Shown here piece after piece: positions 55,829 through 64,000 of a stretch of DNA of 64,000 nucleotides. The translations under genes were made by a program, and so were the position numbers. The notes beneath the pieces were generated by a model. The model saw only the letters and a program-made list of their open reading frames with translations. It searched no databases and had not been told where the DNA came from. The first letter of the stretch is position 1. Each line of letters begins with the position of its first letter. Source of the stretch: Carnegiea gigantea (Eukaryota; Streptophyta; Magnoliopsida; Caryophyllales; Cactaceae); NCBI GenBank assembly GCA_029747015.1, contig JAKOGI010000085.1, forward strand, positions 229,501 to 293,500, given 5' to 3'.

Positions 55829-57220
55829 GTGAAAGCTACACGTAGTAGGAAAATAGGATCAAACAAAGAAGAGCTACCACTAGAAGACTATATAGTAAGC
55901 GATACTGAAAGTAAAAATTTGGTAAGTCTTTCTGTTAGTTCAGAATCTTCTATCGATAAAATGGATAATTAATAATGCTACTTTGCGTGAGTTTGCTACC
56001 CCTAACTTGGTTGTACAACCCTTATCAATCACATATCCTGCCTTAGACAGGCCTTTAAAACTGAATTCTGCATTTTTGAACATACTGCTTAAATTTCATA
56101 GATTGCCTAGTGAGGACCCATATAGATTTATTAATGAGTTCATTATTACTTGTTCCACCATGCAACCTAAGGGGATTCTTGAGGACTTGATTAGACTGAG
56201 CGCATTTCCTTTGGTGCTTCAAAATAGGGCTGAAGATTGGTTATATTATCTTCCTCCTGCATCATTCACTACTTGTACTCAAGTCCACAAAGCTTTTTCA
56301 GAAAAGTTCTTTCCTGTATCTAGGATAGGGTCGATTAGAAAAGAGAGTCACGGAATAAAACAAATGAATGGGGAGTCTTTGTATGAATATTGGGAATGCT
56401 TTGATAGGTTGTGTGCTAGTTGTCCTCAACACCAAATCACTGATCAATTATTAAGCCAATATTTTTATGAAGGACTTTTACCGTCTAACAGGAGTATAGT
56501 AGACGCTGCAAGTGGGGGGCGTTAGTAACCAAAACTCCAGCTGCATCCAAGGAGTTAATTAACAACATGGCCCAAAACACCCAACAATTTAGGATTAGGG
56601 AAAACCAACTTAGGAGAGTCAATGAAATTTCACATGGATCGTCTGTTAAGACTCAGATGTCTCAAATTACTAATATATTGAACAAGTTAGTTACTGGAGG
56701 GGTTCAAACTGCTATTACTTGTTATATTTGCTGCTTAGAAGGTCATGTTAATGATCCTTGTCCTAATTTGCAAGGGGGGAACGTTGATGCTATGTTTTCT
56801 AATCAGGGCCAAAGAATATGTGACCCTTATTCCAACACCTATAATGAGGGATGGAGGGACCATCCTAACCTTAGGTATCCACCTAGACCTAATCCCCTTG
56901 ACTTTGGCTAACCATCAAACCAACCCTCTACTCAAGATAAGACTAACTTCCTTCTAGAACAGATGATGAAAATGATGGATGAACAGAAAAAGGAAACAGA
57001 CCTTAAGCTACAGAACTTAAAGATGACTATGAAGCAAACGCAACAAAGACAAACTGATTCTGACACCTTAGTTAGCAATCTACAAGCTCAAGTACAACAA
57101 AGGATACCATCCCAGCCTTACACGAACACTAACAATGGTGTTAATGCCATAACACTTTAGAATAGGAAAGAGTTAAAAGAGCCTAAATGGAGTAAAGACG
57201 TAGAGTCTAAAAAATAAATT
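55829..57220 (+). pseudogene. Gag, copy 1 of the gag-only element
   Basis: Near 55830-55970 an N-terminal leader reads 'EELPLEDYIVSDTESKNLV' and ends in stops. One frame on, 55983-56525 carries a Retrotrans_gag capsid: 'FNEFIITCS'-like text, 'IRLSAFPLVLQNRAEDWLYY', 'FSEKFFPVSRIGSIRKE' and 'ESLYEYWECFDRLCASCP'. At a G6 run (56514-56519) the frame shifts again to 56530-56910, with a complete CCHC knuckle CYICCLEGHVNDPC and a basic/Pro tail. A Gln/Lys-rich coiled-coil end (56963-57160) follows. The breaks at 55970 and the G6 run are the same in copy 2. Confidence 0.88.
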
Positions 57221-58249
57221 GAGGCTAAGGAACCTGAAAATGACCAAAAGAGGGAGTCTACCATTGTTTCCGAACATAAACCATCAAACCAGCTCCACCT
57301 TTTCCCAGTGGATTGAGGAATTATAATTCTAAGGTAGAAGAGGCCAACCATCATTCTCGAGTCATTCTTATAAAAAATGCATGAGTCTGAGTCTCTCTAG
57401 ATTACTTCTTACTCTTATATTTTTCAAAATTTGTTTTGAATCTTTCTTTAAGTAGGGTGATTAACCTTGACTCTTTAGTTTTATTCTTGGGAATTACAAT
57501 TCCACTAGAAGCCCAATTTAAGCCCAATTCCTGTATTATTAGGAAGCCTCATTGAATAAACTCCACAAAGCCAAAAGTCCACATGCCTAAACCCTAGGTT
57601 AATTGGTTAGAAGGCATCCTCGATGCATGCAATGAAATCGACGTCCAGAGGTGTTTTCTAATCTAAAGTTGCAAGTACTTTCAATCCAAATCCAAGTCAA
57701 AACTTTAAGGCCTGATATGTTAAGCAAGGTAGGAAAATCAATTGAACAGAATTTTTGTTAACATCTTGCCTAAGCAAGGCTGAAAGAGAAGAACTGCAAC
57801 CATACTCCTAGAGGGAGAAGGCATTCGAAGCATAGAGTAAGGCCAAAGTGAGATTTAAGGATGAATTCAAAAGTAAAGTGAAGTATGATGCTTTCCCTAG
57901 TCAGGAAAACCACCATGCCACTACTTATCCAAATATTCCAACCCTCTCACCTTAAGCCAAAATCCCTTTAAAAGTCCTCTTGATTTGCATATATTAGGGT
58001 AAATGGGATAAGTGGTTGGATTCTTCTTAACAGAGGAAATTAGAGTTTTAAACTCTAAGTGACAGCTGCATGTTTATTTTCTTCACCTACAAGGAGTTAG
58101 ATTATTAATTTTTATAAAAATTATTTTTTAAGCAAGTTGAGTCTAGTTTGATTTTATGTTCACGCAGGATTTATAAAATAGGTTTATGGCTAGATCATTA
58201 GACAATATAGGATACCGTTGTACAAGGACGTCCAAAGTCTGGGGAAATT
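57221..58249 (+). other. 3' noncoding region, copy 1
   Basis: About 1 kb after gag without coding sequence, ending in 'CCAAAGTCTGGGGAAATT', which acts as polypurine tract before TGATAAG at 58250. Nearly the same stretch is found at 62206-63237. Confidence 0.75.
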
Positions 58250-60700
58250 TGATAAGTCTCATTTTATGCATATTTTTATGTTTTATTAATTTATTTTATG
58301 TTATAAAATTATCTAATATTCATCATTTTTAAATTATTTAGGAAACAAAGGTTTAAGTCCTAAATCATGAAAAAAAGTAGAGAGATTAAGCTTAAAGGAG
58401 GGAAAATATTAAGTTAAAGAAAGCTAGAAGAATCAGCCAAAAATGCCCAAGACTCCACATCTCCACAAACACCCACTCCTAACTCCACAAACCACTCACC
58501 ATCACCTATCTCCATGCCACAACAACCCCAGAATCTCACCTAACCTCTCATCATCATAATCAGCATTACCACAAAACCCCCCATATCACACATCACCTTG
58601 ATCATCAACCCCCCAAATGCCTAACCCACATATCATGCCTAACCTAAGAATCTCGCCTAACCATCATCATCTTTGCACGTCATCAACTACACCATCATCA
58701 TTCATGATATATCATCTTTATCACCACAATCAGCGGCATCAACTAGCAAACACACAGAAGACACCTACCCATCATCTCTCACATACTATCATAGTCATCA
58801 ATCATCACCAAACCCCCCAATCGCCTACACCCATCATCATAATCATCCCTTTTTCCCCTCCTCCTTGGTGGTGCCAGGCCACCACAACAACCACCTGACC
58901 ACCCTCTAAGCCACCACCCTTATCGCTGTTGTGTGCTGCTTAATCAAAGTCATGGGTTTGAGACTTGCACCGCATATTTGGTTGTCATTATAATCTACCT
59001 GTTCTTTAGTTCATTCTTAGTATTTTAGCATTAGTTTGTTTTATTTATCTTCCCTTTTATTTAATCCAAACATGTTAAATGAATTAGTTTGTGGTTTGTT
59101 TAACGTGCTAGTCTAAATTTTTTTCCACTCCCCTTCATTGTGCAAAACCATGTCAAGGTTATGTTTTGAGATAAGTTGATTGTTATTCATGTGTATTTCA
59201 TTGTTTGATTTTGATATCTTGTGAGAATTTGATTCATTCAAATTGTTATTATAAAATTAATTTAAGGCTGGTCTTGATTACTCTTATTATAACTTAAATT
59301 AGATTTTTAAACAAGTGCCAGTTAATTATAATTACAGGTAATTATAATTTGCTAAGGTTAGACATGTTTAATGTTCTAATTAAATTAGTTAATCTATGCT
59401 GGTATAAATTGGTTAATTTGATTAGAAGGGTTTAAATCTAGGGCTGGTCTTAGAGGTCAAACTAAAAATCAGGAAAGAACCCTTAGTAGATCTTTTTTAG
59501 TGTCTAGCTATTAAAAAAATGAATGATGGATAGTACTAATGATTGATATAAATTAGGGCATGGTGAAGCATAATTAGGTCAAGTGATTTATTTGATTTGG
59601 TTATTCTAGATTGATATTTTCTTATTAATTGTTGGTATTTTTAGTTGTTAATTTATTAATTATTCTTTTGCTTAATTGCTTAGTTTAAATCCCCCGTTAA
59701 TGGTTTGGTATTTCAGTTGTAATTTAGTAATTTTGGAATTAGAACAATCTTTAGTTTATGAATCTTAATTCTTAAATTTATAGATTTTAATGTTAATTTT
59801 GTTTACCCCCCAAAAGAGTTGTATTTTAGGAGTGTCTTAGTTATTTTACATCATTTATATTTTGATTTTTTAGAATGGCTAAATTCCCATATTTATTTTT
59901 TATTCTATTTTGCCATTATTTACTGGTTTGTTAGAAATTAGGCCAAAAAAAGTTTCTTTTGTCTTTTTCATATTTTATTCAATTTTGGCTTTAGTTATCA
60001 TCCTAATCTACTGCTGTTTAATTTTGGAAGTTTTGAAAATTATTTGATAATTTTTCAAAATTATTTCATGAATTGAATACGTGCAGGTTTTCAATTTAAT
60101 AAATCTGAAAATTATGTTATTAATTTTTTTGTTTGGATTTTATGGTTTTATTAAGTCCAAAAAATTATATTTTATAATCTTGGTAAATTCATAATTTATT
60201 ATTGTATTTAATTAAGTATAGTTTATTATTTTTCTTATCTCATATTTTATTTTCTATTTCAATTTTCTGTACTTGTTTTCTGCTTTTTTTTGACATTAGT
60301 TACGTATAATTCTAGAGAAATAAATTTAAAATTTTAGAATATTAATTGATGTTACTTTCTATGATTTTTGATATTAATTTTCTAGCTGTTATTTTCTGCT
60401 TCAATTTTCAGTTTAATATTATGTGATTAATTTTATTTTTTTTTCCAAAATATTTAGGTCATGTATTTGGTGTTTTTCCCTCTAGAATTAGGCTTAAATA
60501 TTTAGGGGCGTTGGTAAGTAATTTTTCCACATTTTTTTCTTAACTTAATTTTGGTTTATATAAATTAATTTGGTAAAATTTGAATTAGGTATTATGTAAA
60601 CTTAAAAATTTATATCTCTCTCCGTGGGATCGATCCCTATTTTCCTATACTATAAATCTCATTTACAAATCAAGTAGTGGTTTAATTTGTAGCTCTACCA
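58250..60700 (+). repeat. Middle LTR of the gag-only array (complete, ~2.45 kb)
   Basis: Starts TGATAAGTCTCATTTTATGC and ends AGCTCTACCA just before the primer site. Its first third contains a tract with almost no G on the plus strand (58440-58860), rich in CCATCATCA and CACC, which yields chance His/Thr-rich frames. The rest is AT-rich. Confidence 0.9.
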
Positions 60701-60713
60701 TAAGCTTTATAAA

Positions 60714-60735
60714 TTTTGGCGCCGTTACTGGGGAG
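60714..60735 (+). other. Primer-binding site, copy 2
   Basis: 'TTTGGCGCCGTTACTGGGGA', one transition from the Asp-tRNA consensus core TGGCGCCGTTGCTGGGGA. Confidence 0.85.
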
Positions 60736-60822
60736 GGATTTGTTTACTTTTAGCTCTCAATCGCTGTAAATTGATTTATTTGTTCTAACATTTAGATTCT
60801 TTTTTTTTTAACTTGTTAGTTG

Positions 60823-62205
60823 ATGAAAGCTACACATAGTAGGCAAATAGCATCAAACAAAGAAGAGCTACCACTAGAAGACTATATAGCAAGCGATACT
60901 GAAAGTGAAAATTTCGTAAGTCTTTCTGTTAGTACAGAATCTTCTATCGATAAAATGGATAATTAATAATGCTACTTTGCGTGAGCTTGCTACCTCTAAC
61001 TTAGTTGTACAACCCTCATCAATCACATATCCTGCCTTAGACAGGCCTTTAAAACTGAATTCTGCATTTTCGAACCTACTACTTAAATTTCATGAATTGC
61101 CTAGTGAGGACCCATATAGATTTATTAATGAGTTCATTATTACTTGTTCCACCATGCAACCTGAGGGGATTCCTGAGGACCAGATTAGACTGAGCGCATT
61201 TCCTTTTGCGCTTCAAAATAGGGCTAAAGATTGGTTATATTATCTTCCTCCTGCATCATTCACTACTTGTACTCAAGTCCACAAAGCTTTTTCAAAAAAG
61301 TTCTTTCCTACATCTAAGATAGGGTCGATTAGAAAAGAGAGTTGTGGAATAAAACAAATGAATGGGGAGTCTTTGTATGAATATTGGGAATGCTTTAATA
61401 GGTTGTGTGCTAGTTGTCCTCAGCATCCAATCACGAATCAATTATTAAGCTAATATTTTTATGAAGGACTTTTACCATCTAACAGGAGTATAGTAGGCGC
61501 TGTAAGTGGGGGGCGTTAGTGACGAAAACTCCTGCTGCAGCTAAGGAGTTAATTAACAACATGGCCCAAAACACCCAACAATTTGGGACTAGAGAAAACC
61601 AACTTAGGAGAGTTAATGAAATTTCACATGGATCATCTGTCAAGACTCAGATGTCTCAAATTACTAATATGTTGAACAAGTTAGTTACTTGAGGGGTTCA
61701 AACTGCTATTACTTGTTATATTTGCTGCTTAGAAGGTCATGTTAATGATGCTTGTCCTAATTTACAAGGGGGGAACGTTGATGCTGTGTTTTCTAATCAA
61801 GGCCAAAGAATATGTGGCCCTTATTCCAATACCTAGGGATGGAGGGACCATCCTAACCTTAGGTATCCACCTAGACCTAATCCCCTTGACTTTGGCTAAC
61901 CATTAAACCAACCCTCTACTCAAGATAAGACTAACTTCCTTCTAGAACAGATGATGAAAATGATGGATGAACAGAAAAAGGAAACAGACCTTAAGCTACA
62001 GAACTTAGAGACGACTATGAAGCAAATGCAACAAAGACAAACTGATTCTGACACCTTAGTTAGCAATCTACCGGCTCAAGCACAACAAACGATACCATCC
62101 CAGCCTTACACGAACACTAACAGTGGTGTTAATGCCATAACACTTTGGAATAGGAAAGAGTTAAAAGAGCCTAAATGGAGTAAAGACGTAGAGTCGGAAA
62201 AATAA
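60823..62205 (+). pseudogene. Gag, copy 2 of the gag-only element
   Basis: ATG 60823 opens a 47-residue leader (MKATHSRQIASNKEELPLED) ending at tandem TAA codons (60964). The capsid frame 60977-61453 and the knuckle and C-terminal parts (61560-62205) follow as in copy 1, with the same frameshift at the G6 run (61504-61509). Copy-specific lesions are a TAA at 61451-61453, a TGA at 61690 and a short deletion near 61835. The last frame (61951-62205) reads 'MMKMMDEQKKETDLKLQNLE' and is helical. Confidence 0.88.
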
Positions 62206-63237
62206 ATTGAGGCTAAGGAACCTGAAAATGACCAAAAGAGGGAGTCTACCATTGTTTCTAAACATAAACCATCAAACCAACTCCACCTTTTCCCAGTGGA
62301 TTGAGGAATTACAATTATATGGTAGAAGAGGCCAACCATCATTCTCGAGTCATTCTTATAAAAAATACATGAGTCTGAGTCTCTCTAGATTACTTCTTGC
62401 TCTTATATTTTTCAAAATTTGTTTTGAATCTTTCTTTGAGTAGGGTGATTAACCTTGACTCTTTAGTTTTATTCTTGGGAATTACAATTCCACTAGAAGC
62501 CCAATTTAAGCCCAATTCCTGTATTATTGGGAAGCCTCATTGAATAAACTCCACAAAGCCAAAGGTCCATATGCCTAAACCCGCCCGAGGTTAACTGGTT
62601 AGAAGGCATCCTCGATGCATGCAATGAAATCGACATCCAGAGGTGTTTTCTAATCTAAAGTTGCAAGTACTTTCAATCCAAATCCAAGTCAAAACTTTGA
62701 GGTCTAATATGTTAAGCAAGGTGGGAAAATCAATTGAACATAATTTATGTTAATATCTTACCTAAGCAGGGCTCAAAGAGAAGAAGTGCAACCACACTCC
62801 CAGAGGGAGAAGATATTCAAAGCACAGAGCAAGGTCAAAGTGAGATTTAAAGGATGAATTCAAAAGTAAAGTGAAGTATGATGCTTTCCCTGGCCAGGAA
62901 AACCACCATGCCACTACTTATCCAAATATTCCAACCCTCTCACCTGAAGCCAAAATCCCTTTAAAAGTCTTCTTGATTTGCATATATTAGGGTTAATGGG
63001 ATAAGTGGTTTGATTCTTCTTGACAGAGGAAATTAGAGTTTTAAACTCTAAGTGACAGCTGCATGTTTATTTTCTTCACCTACAAGGACTTGGATTATTT
63101 TCATAAAATTTATTTTTTTAAGCAAGTTGAGTCTAGTTTGATTTTATGTTCATGCATGATTTATGAGACAGGTTTATGGGTAGATCTAGATCATATAGGA
63201 TACCGTTGCATAAGGACGTCCAAAGTCTAGGGGAATT
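62206..63237 (+). other. 3' noncoding region, copy 2
   Basis: Counterpart of 57221-58249, ending in 'CCAAAGTCTAGGGGAATT' before TGATAAG at 63238. No gene is supported. Confidence 0.75.
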
Positions 63238-64000
63238 TGATAAGTCTCATTTTATGCATATTTTTATGTTTTATTATTTTATTTTATGTTATAAAATTAT
63301 CTAATATTCATCATTTTTACATTATTTAGGAAATAAAGATTTAAGTCCAAACTCATGAAAAAAAGTAGAGAGATTAAGCTTAAAGGAGGGAAAATATTAA
63401 GTTAAAAATAGTTAGAAGAATCAGCCAAAAATGCCCAAGACTCCACATCTCCACAAACACCCACTCCCAACTCCACAACCACTCACCATCACCTATCTCT
63501 ATGCCACAACAACCCCAGAATCTCACCTAACCTCTCATCATCATAATCAGCAGTACCACACAACCCCCCATATCACACATCACCTTGATCATCAACCCCC
63601 CAAACGCCTAACCCACATATCATGCCTAACCTAAGAATCTCACCTAACCATCATCATCTTTGCACATCATCAACTACACCATCATCATTCATGATATATC
63701 ATCTTCATCACCACAATCAGCAACACCAACTAGCAAACACACAGAAGACACCTACCCATTATCTCTCACATATTATCATAATCATCAATCATCACCAAAC
63801 CCCCCAATCGCCTACACCTATCATCATAATTATCCCTTTTTCCCCTCCTCCTTGGTGGTGCCAGGCCACCACGACAACCACCTGACCACCCTCCAAGCCA
63901 CCACCCTTGTCGCTGTTGTGTGCTGCTTAATCAAAGTCATGGGTTTGAGACTTGCACGGCGTATTTGGTTGTCATTATAATCTACATGTTCTTTAGTTCG
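63238..64000 (+). repeat. Third LTR of the gag-only array, cut by the window edge
   Basis: Matches the first ~760 bp of the middle LTR, including the G-poor tract (63430-63850) with its chance His/Thr-rich frames. Confidence 0.9.

Larger units (their letters stand above)
53680..64000 (+). mobile_element. Tandem array of a gag-only Ty3-type LTR element
   Basis: LTR (53680-55710, lacking about 430 bp at its start) - gag region - LTR (58250-60700) - gag region - LTR (63238 to the window end). Equivalent points lie 4988-4990 bp apart (TGATAAG starts 58250 and 63238; primer sites near 55723 and 60714). Each internal region is about 2.5 kb and holds only gag between an Asp-tRNA-type primer site and a polypurine tract. 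No protease, RT or integrase was seen. This matches the known idea of LTR elements with only gag (TR-GAG), which depend on helper enzymes. The array runs off the right edge. Confidence 0.9.

Noticed and set aside
58617..58909. His/Thr/Pro-rich frames in the LTRs of the gag-only array (also 53672-53982 and 63431-63980)
   Set aside because: Low-complexity G-poor LTR tract. The frames are unrelated between copies beyond the DNA similarity and lie in noncoding LTR.

Overview
This is plant nuclear DNA, most likely from an angiosperm with a repeat-rich genome. The window is almost entirely decayed LTR retrotransposons nested in one another. The clades are plant ones: Ty3/gypsy Athila-like and Tat-like elements, a non-autonomous element with Tekay/Del-like termini, a gag-only Ty3-type element, and several Ty1/copia lineages. 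The only host-gene remnant recognised is a two-exon piece of a plant PP2C protein phosphatase. No intact cellular gene, rRNA, tRNA or CRISPR array was found. The species cannot be named from the sequence.

Layout. (1) 1-15.6 kb is a three-level nest. A copia element (13063-15640, +) was entered by an Athila/Tat-like element on the minus strand (1-13062, continuing off the left edge). That element's gag was in turn entered by an Athila-like element on the plus strand (3438-11321, 5-bp target duplication CCGCT). Both Ty3-type elements keep gag and protease but lack reverse transcriptase, RNase H and integrase. (2) 15.66-17.2 kb is a copia 3' end on the minus strand. (3) 18045-24963 is a copia element with a 223-bp LTR pair, a solo gypsy-type LTR inside its gag, and a 237-bp in-frame duplication in its RT. 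(4) 25993-48160 is a 22-kb Tat-like element on the minus strand (462-bp LTRs, imperfect target duplication AGTAC/AGCAC) with gag-pro-RT-RH-INT. Between pol and the 3' LTR it carries genes in the opposite (plus) orientation: an intron-bearing ORF resembling the 'putative gypsy type transposon' family, and upstream of it four related small ORFs, each with its own TATA-like box and leader. Two blocks of a hairpin-bearing ~60-bp repeat bracket the intron-bearing gene. A non-autonomous element with 3.2-3.6-kb LTRs built of three satellite arrays (30979-38439) sits in codon 15 of that gene. (5) 48.2-50.3 kb is host flank with the PP2C remnant. (6) 50324-53575 is a 3'-truncated copia element. (7) 53680-64000 is a tandem LTR-gag-LTR-gag-LTR array of a gag-only element, period about 4.99 kb, running off the right edge.

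Nothing here looks able to move by itself. Reading frames are broken, the Tat RT has Asn in place of both recognisable catalytic Asp positions, and many stops fit CAG-to-TAG or TGG-to-TAG/TGA changes, as expected of methylated, silenced DNA. The most unusual structure is the antisense compartment of the 22-kb Tat element: repeated promoter-plus-ORF cassettes leading into a spliced antisense gene.
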